NCBI GenBank assembly: GCA_009733575.1
Contig: ML769412.1
Span: 310,001-374,000, forward strand
Direction of reading: 5' to 3'
DNA from: Gymnopus androsaceus JB14
Taxonomy: Eukaryota; Basidiomycota; Agaricomycetes; Agaricales; Omphalotaceae
Length of the DNA: 64,000 nt
Positions 48,205 to 58,090 of this stretch are shown piece by piece. The position numbers and the translations under genes are program-made. The notes under the pieces were generated by a model. That model was not told the origin of the DNA. It saw only the letters and a list, made by a program, of their open reading frames with translations, and made no database searches. Numbering within the stretch: position 1 is the stretch's first letter; each line of letters begins with the position of its first letter.

Positions 48205-49510
48205 TAAGGTGGGTAGCTACCTCTAATGAAAATTAAGCTGGGTAGCTACCCCTCATAAAAATCATGGTGGGTAGCTACCCCTTATAAAAATTAAGAAGGG
48301 TAGCTACCCACAATATTGGTGGTTGTGTGTGGGTCTATCTATTATACTTCGTTAACTTACTATGTATATTTATATAGCAGATAAAATAGACTTACAGAAT
48401 TAAGGTGGGTAGCTACCCACAATATTTGTGATTATATGTGGGTCTATATACTTTGTAACATACTTACTATGTATAAATATAGTAGATAGACTTATAGAAA
48501 TGAGGTGGGTAGCTACCCACAATATTGGTGGTTGTATATGGGTCTGTATACTTTGTAACATATTTAATATAGCAGATAGACTTATATGGTTCATGGTTTG
48601 TATATTTAGGGCTTACCACCGTTCCCTTCACGGTCACGGCCGTGAAAAACACGGTCGTTTTTTATGGTTATTTGCTTGGTACGGGACGGTACCGTAAAAT
48701 GACCGTCCGTGACCGTCCGTAACGGTCACTTGGGCGCTAACCCAACGCTTATACTTGTACGTAGCAGATGTAACTAAAAAGCATTTTTACAAGTCGTTTT
48801 GGACCTGTATATAAGTATATGCATGCTTCAACCTCGTTCAGCTCAAGGATAGCTCAAAAGCACGCAATATTTGACCTGGCCATGGGATCAAATCAAGATC
48901 AAATATCTCTCGGCAGGACTCGGCAAACACTGAAGCTCTTGTTTCTCCCTACAGATAAAAGTGAGTGCCTCTAATTTATTCTTCTGGCCACTTTTCATCT
49001 GGGTGAGCTCCAATTAAACTTAGCAAAAGTGATTCTCGGCTACAATGTCTTGGGTACCGTGTCACAACCGTGTCGACCGCTCACGGACGGTAAAAAACGG
49101 TACCCAAATGAGGTCTCACGGGACGGGTACCGTTCCGTGTCACGGTGACCGTGAACCGTGGGTACACGGTCACGGTGGTAGGCCCTATGTATATTCATGG
49201 TATGCATGAGCTTGATGTCAATGCAAATAATTAGGTAGCTACCCATCCATGTTTATTGTTATCAGTTGTAGTAACATGGTTCACCAAATATATCAAGTAT
49301 AATACAATCTGCCAATAATATGAACTGACAGAGATAATAACCCTTACGGAACCCAATAAATATAGTTAAATGGCATATGAAATGTACTCTGTACTGCAGA
49401 AAAAATGCTCAAAAACCATTGGGTAGCTACCCAGAAGAGGCCCAGGCACTGCGTGACATGACATGATAGTTAGCTACCCAAGTCAACTTGGAGAAAAATG
49501 GGTAGCCACC
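48205..49510. repeat. Right array of GGGTAGCTACCC palindromes
   Basis: Mirror of the left array: GGGTAGCTACC(C/T) units spaced by AATTAAG-like linkers at 48210-48310, then three longer units of about 120 bp at 48300-48540 (GGGTAGCTACCCACAATATT(G/T)GTG...), and scattered copies to 49510. A MITE interrupts it at 48607-49187. Confidence 0.85.
48607..49187. mobile_element. 581-bp MITE, TAGGGCTTACCACC ends, 8-bp target duplication
   Basis: Ends TAGGGCTTACCACCGT and ACGGTGGTAGGCCCTA are near-perfect inverses. A perfect 8-bp direct repeat TGTATATT flanks it (48599-48606, 49188-49195). The sub-ends are dense in ACGGTC/GACCGT, CGGTACCG and GGTACC units and unusually CpG-rich, so the copy is young compared with its surroundings. 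hAT-type by duplication length; no coding capacity. Confidence 0.9.
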
Positions 49511-50901
49511 CCAGGTTGGGGTAGCTACACACCTTATATAATGGGTGGGTAGTCTACCCCAAAAAGAGGCCTCTTAGGCATATTTAAGGACATCATTTTT
49601 TTACTCTAAGTAGGTCAGTTTGGTAGGTGCCTGAAGTGGTCCCAGGCCACCATAGCTGCTGCTATCACTGTTACCTTCCAGCTGCCTTCAAGGTCAACAG
49701 GGTGGACAGGTCCTCAGGTTGCTCCCTATCCCACCATTCTATCTGTTCTCAATGTCTTTTCAATCTCTGGACTTACTCTTGTATCTTCTAACCCCAGGTA
49801 TGCCTTCTTCCCTTCCTTCCACCCCTGCCCTGCTTACCTGACCCCCTTCCCAAGTGTGTCTTGCCTCTTCCGAAGTCCCAACAGCTACCACATTGCTGCA
49901 TTTTTGGCCCAACCAACTGGCTGGCAGGAGGTGATGGAGGGGGTTGTGAGGATCTTAGACTGGGCAATCCTGCAGCTGAAGCCCCCTGCCAAGTGCAGGA
50001 ACCACCACTGGGGCAACTATTTAAGTATGCCATGTGGCTATTCCTTTGGTGGGGGCCAGCAGGAGCCCATGAATTTTGCAATGTCTAAGCACAATGCTGC
50101 TGTACTGGATAAGGTGCTGGGGGACCCGTATATGCAGCGGTTTGTGTGGTTCATGGATCATACATTTGGCTCCTCAATCCCTCCTCCAGCTCTGAATTCT
50201 TTCTAGGTGGTCTGCAGGTCTTCTTTCTGCAGATCCATTGCCTTCTTTCCAACCTCTACCATCATCTTTCCACCAACAACCTCACCCTCAAGACAATTTT
50301 TCCTGGTGTTGGGTTTGCCGCCTGCCATCTTAATCTTGGGCGAGCACGCACCAAGCTGCACAATGACCTCAAGAACATTTTTTTTGCCATCTGTGGGATT
50401 GGTGCCTTTGGGCTGTTCAACCATAAAACCGGAGCACACCTTATCATGTGGGAGCTAGGCATTGTCATTGAATTTCCATCAGGCTGTGGCTTCCTCTTTC
50501 CTTCAGCTACAGTTAGCCATGCTAATGTCCCTATTGGCCCCGACGAAAGCCACCACTCCGCTGCCTTTTTCACATCCTCAGGTAACCTTTGGTACTTCCA
50601 TAATGGTTTTATGACTGATAAAGAGTTTGGAGCAAGGGCTTCGATGGAGCAGCTGGAGGCTTGGAATGCATATAGGAAGGAGCTATGGCAAACTGGCACG
50701 GATATGTTAAAGACTCAACCATTGCACTAGATACATGCATAGCTCAAGTGCTTTACTGCTTTGTTGAGATCTACATATAAGCATCACTGTACATTATAGT
50801 AGATTTTGTAGCTTTTCGAATTTATTTTGCAAATTTTCTCTTGCAGTGAGGGATTTTGCCTGTGGGTTGAGCTGGGCATCTACTTATATTCTTGCTACTT
50901 A

Positions 50902-50989
50902 CAGTGACGGCGGTTAATGATGAACCACCTGGCAATTCAATTCAATTCAATAAGCCATGTGGGTGGTTCATCATTAACTGCCGTCACTG
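50902..50989. mobile_element. 88-bp mariner-type MITE hairpin
   Basis: Inverted arms of 28 bp starting CAGTGACGGCGGTTAATGAT, with one mismatch, surround a spacer with CAATT repeats. TA flanks both ends (50900-50901, 50990-50991). It lies just upstream of the Plavaka start codon, after the dioxygenase stop. Confidence 0.8.
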
Positions 50990-50999
50990 TACTATCAAC

Positions 51000-53900
51000 A
51001 TGAAAAAGAAGAAATCAAAATTGTTCTCCTGTCCTTACTGTGGCTGCCAGCTTAGTACCTCGCAGGGTATTAACAGCCACATCCAGCAAACTTGCTGCAA
51101 TACCAGGCCTGGTCTTGTTCCTCTATCCATGTTCGTGTTGGGCCTGTCTTCACTCACTTTGAACAACACCATGCTCAACATAAATCAAGACAACCCCCCA
51201 TCTTTCAAAGGTGATCACCATGAGGATGTTGGCATGCATTATTTTGAACCAGGCAGCTTGGATGGTGACCTCCCAGAAGCTGCTGATGATGGGCTATAGG
51301 CTGACAATGGACTATGCACTGAATATCCTGGTGCTGCTTGCATGCAGGGGTATGGAAAAACTGCACTAGATCTGTTCGATGAAGACTGGTTTCCAGACCA
51401 GAGGAGACACAATCTTTTTTACCCTTGGGCATTGAAGGTTGAATGGGAGCTTGCACAGTATCTGCTCAAGTCGCCTCTCTCCCTTGCAGATATCAATGAA
51501 TTCCTGAAGCTTGAATTGGTATACCTATACACTTCTCAGTTTGGAAAATATCTGAAGATCATTTAGGTTGTGAAGATGAACCTGTCTTTCAAGACATCTA
51601 AAGAGCTTTGATCTAGAGCAGGGCTCCTTCCCGATGTACCACACTGGAAATACCAAGTAATCCCTGCCCAGCCAGGGTTTCCTTCCAAAAATCCTCTGGT
51701 TCTTTACTACCGCAATGCCATCAAATGCCTTCAGCATGTTATGCGGAACCCTCTGGTTCAGGATTTCTTGAGTTTTACACCATTGCAGATATTCAATACT
51801 GCTGCCAAAACTATGAGAGTCTATGAGTCTTGGCTTTCTGAGAATAGGGCATGGAATATGCAGGTACGTGTCCTTGTTTTTTTTTATACCTGAGACTTGA
51901 TCCAACTACTTGGAGCAGGATTAGATACCTACCGGTGCTGCCCTCATAGGAACAATACTATCTTCCGACAAAACAACCATATCAGTAATCACTGGGAACC
52001 GCGTTGCTCACCCTCTTCTAATTTCCATGGCCAACATTGATACTGAGGTTCAATCTAAGGCTTTGAACCACCTCTTTAACCTTCTTGCCCTAATTCCAAT
52101 ACCACGATATACCCATCCAAAACAAGAGGTGAATGGGGTCTATGAAAACAGACTCTATCATCAATCTCTTGACATTGTCCTAGAACCTTTGAAAAAGGCT
52201 GCAGAGGTTGGTGTCATGATAGCAGATCATGTAGGCCAATTATGCTTCTGCTTCACCCCATGCACTAGCTTTATTGTTGATACGCCTGAAGCATTACTCA
52301 TTGCTTGTGTTGGGGGGGGTGGGAAAACTTCTCTGTTCACCACTGCTATCTACGAGGACTATGGTGACTCCTATAGGCACCCTTCTTGCACAGCAGACTC
52401 TACCTTAGCAACTATAGACAACATTGGTGTTGCTGCAGACAGCATCGAGTCCTATTGGCAGGAAGCACAAAAGGCTCATACTAATGGGGTTGTTAATCCA
52501 TTCTGGCAGGATTGGCCACTGGCTGAACCCTTCAAGTTCCTTACCCCTGAGCCTCTCCACTACTGGCACAAGATGTTTTTTGACTGTGGCCTTAAATGGG
52601 GCATCCAAGCAGCAGGGGCCCGTGAGCTGGATTTTTGCATCAGCCTTTGTCAGCCCAGAGTTGGTTTCCGACACTTTCCCAAAGGAATCTCTATGTTGAA
52701 GCAGGTTACTGGGAAAACGCAGCACAACATTCAGAGCTCTCTGATTACATCAATTGCTGGAGCTGTTTTGCATCAATTCCTTATAGTTTTACATGCTCTG
52801 ATGGGCATTCAGTATTCTGGAAACAGTGGTCAATTCAGTGATAACTCTTCTGCCTGCATCCAGCTTGCTCTGGATGAATTCCATGACCATAAGCACAAGG
52901 TGATGAAGGTTGGTGCTTGGGTAAATGCAAAAGGGGAACCTATTGAAAACTGGCATATTCCCAAGCTCGAGTTTATGCAGAGCATTGTTCCTAGTATAGC
53001 TGCATCTGGCCCAGTTTCTCAGTGGAGTGCTGATGTCACTGAGTATGCCCACATCACCTTGGTAAAGGAGCCAGCTCGAGCAGGGAATAATAAGGATTAC
53101 GAGTGTTGAATTGTTTGCCACCTGGATATGCTTGCCAACCTACGGAACTTTGATCTAATGACCACTATCAAGGAGGTGAAAATTATCTTTCGCCCTGAGG
53201 AGGAATGTGCGAGAGATGCTGAGGCCATGGATTTAGATCTTGAGGATGGGGTTAAAGACCCACCAGATGAAGAGGCTAGATGTACACTGCTGTCATTATT
53301 GGCCCAACTAGTTGCTCATCTCAGCTTGGGCTCAAAGAAGTTTGGTGGGGCAAAATGATGTAAAGCAGACCTTTTCCATCAATCCCTGTCTACTACTCAG
53401 AACCCGAAGTCTCTCCTACCGCATCAAACCTTTACGGATAGTTCAGGATGTACTGCCTTCCATCTTGTTTGAGATCCTGATGAGCATACCTTGGACTGGG
53501 ATGAGGCGATGGCAAAATTCTGTCTTCCAGATCTTGCTGGTGCATTCAAGACATTTACTTCACCATCACAGATACTGTTGGTGAAAGGAGAGGCAATAAC
53601 CGCGATGACCCTCCATTCTCAAAAATCAAAGTTTGGTCCAAGTTTGTGCTACAAGGAAAACAGTACTTTGACGCAGACATAGTAACTGATCCATATACCA
53701 TATGTGCATGTCCACTGAATGAAACGTGGATCTATGGGTGCCAGGACTGTGCTGTTATAAACATTAATCCTGATGAGTGCTGGCCACAGAGCTCAATGAA
53801 TGGTAGGTTGACCTCTCCGGTGTTGCTGCTGGTAGCTCACATTTTTTGAAGGTCACTCAGTAGTTGCAGTCAGGATGATATTTTCCCCCATTCAGCCAAG

Positions 53901-54212
53901 GAAACCAGCAAAACCAATTCCTGGAACACACCAATTTTTTGCCTATTGCAAATGATTTGACATAGTTCCTTAAGAACCTCCCCCTTCAAAATATGCATAC
54001 CTTCCCCTTTTCAGCACATGGGATAATCATATACCTGATTATTTTTCAGGATGTTATGTTCTGAGGCAGGCAAGAAGAACCAACAGGGAGCCTTTTGGTG
54101 ATATTATTCCATTGGCACAATTCCGAGCTTTTGCTCATCTTACTGCTCACATTCGAGGGAAAGCTAATCACCAATTTTCCTCATTTACAAGTTTTCACTT
54201 GATGAGATGCTG
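51000..54212 (+). pseudogene. Plavaka transposase, decayed
   Basis: The start at 51000 encodes a lysine-rich stretch and a C2H2-like finger (CPYCGCQLSTSQGINSHIQQ). Plavaka landmarks follow: YPWALKVEWELAQYLLKSPL, IFNTAAKTMRVYESWLSENR, GTILSSDKTTISVITGNRVA (catalytic region), VNPFWQDWPLAEPFKFLTPE, LHYWHKMFFDCGLKWGI, RVGFRHFPKGISMLKQVTGK, AHITLVKEPARAGNNKDYE, CACPLNETWIYGCQDCAVIN, GHSVVAVRMIFSPIQPRKPA and REPFGDIIPLAQFRAFAHLT. A long open frame covers 52027-53109, then an in-frame TGA follows DYEC where the family has CGA-type Arg codons. At least two further frame changes (near 51900 and 53350) occur unless introns explain them. The gene ends about 160 bp from the proposed right end of the element. 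Confidence 0.85.
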
Positions 54213-54373
54213 AAATGGATTGACAGCTGCATTTGACAGTTCATTGATCACACAGAAGCTCATTGGAACCATAGCAAGTCATAGCAAGCCATAGCATTTC
54301 ATAGCGCTATGGCTGCTATGAAATGCTATGGCTTACTATGGCCGCTATGGCCATTATCCAGGTTTTGTTGATG

Positions 54374-55227
54374 TCTCTTAATTTCTCTATCAGTTTTTGT
54401 TCAGTGCATTTGCGCTTTTGGATTCTCACATTTCACTGTATTTAGAAGAGATCCATGGAAGGGATAAGGAGGGGAAGGTGCTGTTCATATGCTATTGAAT
54501 TTTAAAGAGAATTTGCCTGTATATGGATGTGTGACCATCACAGTGACTTTGTCATGTGATGTTGCCCGAGGTTGGCTGCTCCCTATCTTAGAACCAAGGT
54601 AAGTCAATGGAGTTGGCTTATCAGAGGATAAGCCAGTGTGGGCATTGAGAGTCAACCAGTGCTGCTTCAGTGCCTATTAGCTTTGTTCCTTTGACTCTCA
54701 CCACCATTGTGTCAAATTATCTTGCTTACCCACCCACCCTCACCTTTACCGGCTGTATGCTCCAGCTTTAGTCTCTGTGCATGTAATTTATTTGCCCACC
54801 TGCGTGGGGCTAAAGCCCAGCCAGATAATTTCTACTAGACTACTATCAAACATTTACTTTATTAGGGATGTTTTGGGCTGGCAAATTTTACTGCTCCAAA
54901 TTTTTCCGTAATGCACAGCAAATTTTGCTTGATAGAGCTATTTCTTTGCTACGTCATGCTGTACAAAAGTAGCTGTAAAATTTCGCAAATTTTGCCTCTG
55001 CAACTGGCAAATTTTGCCGGCCCGAAACATCCCTATTATACTTCTACCTATCTCAATCTAGCCATAGTCCTGTGGCTTATCCTAATTTTGCAACTGAAAT
55101 ATGCATGTGACTTTGGATAAGCCATGTATGGTTGTGGGAATAATCACATGATAGCCGATATCCCATTTGTGGATTATCGCATCAGGTGATGGCCGAGATA
55201 ACAAGGAAAATTGGAAAAAATCTAAGG
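54374..55227. other. Region without gene between two transposons
   Basis: No gene seen. It holds a 171-bp MITE at 54864-55034 and a short GGCTTATC...GATAAGCC palindrome near 54615. Confidence 0.45.
54864..55034. mobile_element. 171-bp MITE with AGGGATGTTTTGGGC ends
   Basis: AGGGATGTTTTGGGCTGGCA at the left is matched inversely by CGGCCCGAAACATCCCT at the right. CAAATTTT units are repeated inside. No clear target duplication was recognised. Confidence 0.7.
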
Positions 55228-55626
55228 CAAGAGGAGACAAAGATTCCGATTGCTGATATAGTCTCACGGTAGGGGGAGGTATCAAAAAGGAAGGAGTCTA
55301 GACAAGGCCATCGGCGCTAAGGAGCTTTAGCGCTCTGAAACAGCGTGTCGGTTGCCAGATGCCGAAAGACCTTGCTCTGGACAGGACCCCTGATAATACC
55401 GCTTGAGCTCTGATCCCGAAAGGCCGGATTTTGGGCAAATTTGGAGGTAATGTATCATGCCAAAGGCCGAATTTCGGCCCTTTTTGGATGGCAGGTCTAG
55501 TGTAAAGAAAGGCCGAAAAAGACTGATCTGGGACCAGGTTTGATCCAAAAGGGCCGAATTCTGGGCTGAATTCTTGGATTTTTTGAGTGATCAGAGAGGA
55601 AGTTCAGAGTACTTGTAATACTTATA

Positions 55627-56100
55627 TTGGCGCAATACAGCTCATGTATGTATAGCTCAGAAGTTATGTCACGTTTACAAATCTTTATAGTCCAAGTAAT
55701 CTACCATAAGGGAGGGGGAAAAACGGCAACTCACAACTATTCACCACTCTCCACTAACATCACCTCGATCTCCCGTTTGGTTGTTCAGTTGTACGCGGAT
55801 GTTGGCTCATTCCTTACGCCACAGGTCACATCACTTCCAAATGTTTCCCGTACCGCTCCATCCTTCGTAATTCTGCATTCCGGGAACCTTGTGACCCTTC
55901 TCGACCCATTGCTAGTACCCGGAGCCTCGTGCATGGTGAATGCTGATGTCAAAGCCATCCTGGGTACGGTCGAGCTCGTTCCTGGGTTATATATGGTTCC
56001 ATCACCTCCTCCCTTGGAAAAGTACCTGCGATCTCTGGGGCCTTCTCACTCAACAATTATCAACACTGTGAAGAAAATTCTCGCGTCGTGGAAAGCGTAA
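55627..56100 (+). CDS. Short open frame of unknown nature inside the 55228 element
   Basis: 157 codons, beginning MAQYSSCMYSSEVMSRL and ending KKILASWKA at 56098-56100. I recognise no domain. The codon pattern of the second half (VNADVKAILGTVELVPGLYM) looks protein-like and CpG-rich compared with its flanks. It may be a captured host fragment; the first part may not be coding. Confidence 0.3.
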   Translation: MAQYSSCMYSSEVMSRLQIFIVQVIYHKGGGKTATHNYSPLSTNITSISRLVVQLYADVGSFLTPQVTSLPNVSRTAPSFVILHSGNLVTLLDPLLVPGASCMVNADVKAILGTVELVPGLYMVPSPPPLEKYLRSLGPSHSTIINTVKKILASWKA

Positions 56101-56255
56101 GGGAGATGTCGAGGTAGAGGAAGAGGACTTATTGCCGGCGACCAAACGCTCCCATGTTTGAATCTCTGTAAATATCTACTTAGAATTGCAGAAATTGCAG
56201 TCCAAAATAGTCCAAAGTGGGCTGAAATCGCTTAAACGGTGGAAAACGAATTTAT

Positions 56256-56903
56256 TCACACCGCCAAAGATTATGCTTCAGTCAGACTGAAGCATAATCG
56301 GAAATGAGATATTTCAGTGCACACACGAAATGTAATTTTTCGGACAAGCATATAAAATAAATATTTCCCTGGACTTGTGAAGGAATTACATTCAGGCCCT
56401 TGGAATTTTGAATTTTAGACAGACTTCTGAAAGAACACTTTTCAATTGAGGTCTGAAAACAATGCTTTCAATGCAGACTGAATCCTTTTATTTCATCACG
56501 AGAATGAAAGTATTTGTTTCGGAGAACCCTTTCATCTGGCTCCTGAAAGACAACACTTCAATTCTCGGCCCGATCCGGACCGCTGCCAAACCGCACAGCG
56601 AAAGGCAATCTTTCAGGGCAATATTGAATTGTTCTTTGAAACAATTACTTTCGCTCTAATTGTGAAAGCAGTACTTTCAAGTGCACATTGAAACTATTGT
56701 TTTCTCAGTTGAATTGAAACATTTTCTTTTCCCCCTCTGTATAAAGTTCTAAATTCAGAAGGTTGGAATTTAATTCCTTCATTAGTCCACCGAAATATGT
56801 ATTTTCTATACTTGTTCGAAAAAATACATTTTGCATAAGTATTGAAATATTCTATTTCACACAATGCTTCAGTATGGCTGAAGCATAATTACTGGTGGTG
56901 TGA
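56256..56903. mobile_element. 648-bp MITE with hairpin tips and a GAAA/TTTC unit array
   Basis: The ends TCACACC(G/A)CCA are inverse, followed on each side by a local palindrome (ATTATGCTTCAGTCAGACTG AAGCATAAT at 56271-56299; a similar one at 56862-56888). TAT flanks both ends. The interior (about 56420-56760) is a series of loosely repeated units of the form TGAAA-N9-11-TTTCA spaced 25-40 bp apart. Confidence 0.75.
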
Positions 56904-57396
56904 TATTAGAGGTATGATGCCCAAAAGGGCCGAAAATGGAAAATTTCGGAGCAGGTATGGTGCAAAAGGCCGGATTTTCGCCAAATCGGGCCATAAAAAA
57001 AGGCCGAATTTTGACCATTTGGGATCAGAGCTCAAGCGGTATTATCAGGGGTCCTCTCTGGACTCCTTCCTTTTTGGTACCCCCCCTACCGTGAGACTAT
57101 ATCAGCGATCGGAATCTTCGTCTCCTCTTGTAAGAAGGCCTAAAAATCAAATGGCATACTCATATTTTCAAATTCCTACTGGTTGTTCCGCAATGCAATG
57201 ATCAGCACATCCTGAACAACCGTAGTACATATTCTGCGTGTTTTGAAAATTGAATCTCCCGGGTCGAGGAGGAAAACTCGCGTGGATGATGCGTGGCATG
57301 AGATTGGTAAGCTAGCTATTTGATGAGAGAATTTTTGACCGCGTCTCAATCCTTCAACTCAACCTGGCTCGTTTCGGTTTTGTTTTTCTACGACAG

Positions 57397-57728
57397 ATTA
57401 TTCCAGTTCGTTGCTTCTCATGCGGTGAGACAAGTAGAATATGTATCCGAGGTATCTGGCAGAGGATACGAATAAAGAGAGTGTGTGTGTGTTTTTTTTC
57501 TTGTTGTTTCTACTGCACTACTTACTGGCTGTTCAGAGACGCGTTGGATACGCTCCAATTAATTATGAAGCGCTACTGCCGTCGACGAACGGTGCTCATT
57601 CATGTCGATTTGATTAAAAAGCTCTTACATTATAACTGTGCGTCTTTCTTTGGCTTTTTTACTTGACTGCTGTTTACTTGTTTGTCTGGTTGATAGCTAT
57701 GGAGCGCCCGAAGGAGAGAGCTCATTAG
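57397..57728 (+). pseudogene. Decayed RPB10 copy
   Basis: Aligned by eye with the intact gene at 21180-21587: it keeps [10 protein letters not shown], then loses about 12 bases and the frame, and resumes with [20 protein letters not shown], in which the zinc-ligand pair CC has become CR. It ends with the same ATGGAGCG...CTCATTAG exon. The middle exon gained a TAA. No ATG is linked upstream. Not functional. Confidence 0.85.
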
Positions 57729-58018
57729 AAGCTGCCTGGTACTTAGCTGCCTGGTGCTTTTTTCGCTTTCTCTCTTCCCGACTGGGCCCTGGCTTCCGAT
57801 TGTTGGCTTCAATCGCTCCGCCGTCGCTCAAGGTGAATATTTCCAACCCAAGACTTTTCATTCTTCATGATGCATACGATTCAATCGACGAACGACTAGC
57901 AGTAACCCTGCGATGCTGCCTTTTCAATTAACCATCTTTCGGGACTGATTCTTTCATGCACTTTTGATTCGAACTTTTTTATTGATTTATTCTCTTCTTT
58001 TCAGGCTAGAAACATCCC

Positions 58019-58090
58019 AAGCGCAAGGTCATCTTCAAGTGCGCCGAGGCGTACGTGAAAGAATACGTTTCAAAGGAGAAAGAGAGCTAC
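58019..58090 (+). pseudogene. Ribosomal protein L7 (uL30) exon fragment
   Basis: The reading KRKVIFKCAEAYVKEYVSKE followed by KESY matches the N-terminal helix region of eukaryotic RPL7, where the family has KRAE instead of KCAE. An acceptor-like TTTTCAGGCTAG precedes it. It then runs without a break into the CAAATCCTTATCCGACAC segment shared with 21683, so it is a chimera. Only about 24 codons are recognisable. Confidence 0.55.

Larger units (their letters stand above)
41577..49638. mobile_element. 8,062-bp gene-carrying transposon with 8-bp target duplication
   Basis: The ends start CACTTCAGGCACCTACC and are inverse copies for about 210-250 bp (41577-41830 and 49400-49638) with few mismatches. 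A perfect 8-bp direct repeat GTCCCAGG flanks it (41569-41576, 49639-49646), and deleting the element plus one repeat restores an open frame in the surrounding dioxygenase gene. No transposase was found inside, so it is non-autonomous. Cargo includes two DUF6533 copies, a CDK1 fragment and a nested MITE. The 8-bp duplication suggests hAT-type mobilisation, but this is inference. Confidence 0.9.
40881..50730 (+). pseudogene. TET/JBP-like 2OG-Fe(II) dioxygenase, split by an 8-kb insertion
   Basis: The N-terminal part (40881-41576) begins MMPRKRKATELELLQ and includes an acidic helix (LEEEIEEIEEL). The frame resumes right after the insertion's second target repeat (49647 on). The catalytic part has CGYSFGGGQQEPMNFAMSK, GVGFAACHLNLGRARTKLHN, the HxD iron motif (LHNDLKN), AHLIMWELGIVIEFPSGCGF, the distal His (SATVSHANVPIG) and FHNGFMTDKEFGAR, with stop at 50728-50730. 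This layout is that of mushroom TET/JBP enzymes, which in the family oxidise 5-methylcytosine. The Arg expected to hold 2-oxoglutarate just after the distal His appears as His (DESHHS). Frame changes between LNSF and LQIHCLL (near 50200), unless an intron is present. Inactive as it stands. Confidence 0.8.
33422..54373 (+). mobile_element. Proposed 21-kb Plavaka-type transposon carrying a TET/JBP gene
   Basis: The left end is CATCAGCAAAACCTGGGTG; the right end, CCAGGTTTTGTTGATG, is its inverse with one change. CATAGC / GCTATGG repeats line the inside of both ends. TCTC flanks both sides (33418-33421, 54374-54377), a possible 4-bp target duplication. A Plavaka transposase runs rightward and stops about 160 bp from the right end. 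Between the ends lie a DUF6532 gene, captured host-gene fragments and a TET/JBP-like dioxygenase gene. The pairing of ends 21 kb apart is an inference: no other unpaired end of this type was found in between. Without the nested 8.06-kb and 0.4-kb insertions it would be about 12.5 kb. Confidence 0.65.
55228..57130. mobile_element. 1.9-kb inverted-repeat element with another element nested in it
   Basis: The arms start CAAGAGGAGAC(A/G)AAGATTCC and match inversely for about 70 bp (to GGAAGGAGTC). After an extra 75 bp in the left arm they match again over GGACCCCTGATAATACCGCT and on through the GATCCC / GGCCG region. GGCCGAATTTTGG-type units recur inside. The MITE at 56256-56903 lies within. Confidence 0.75.
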
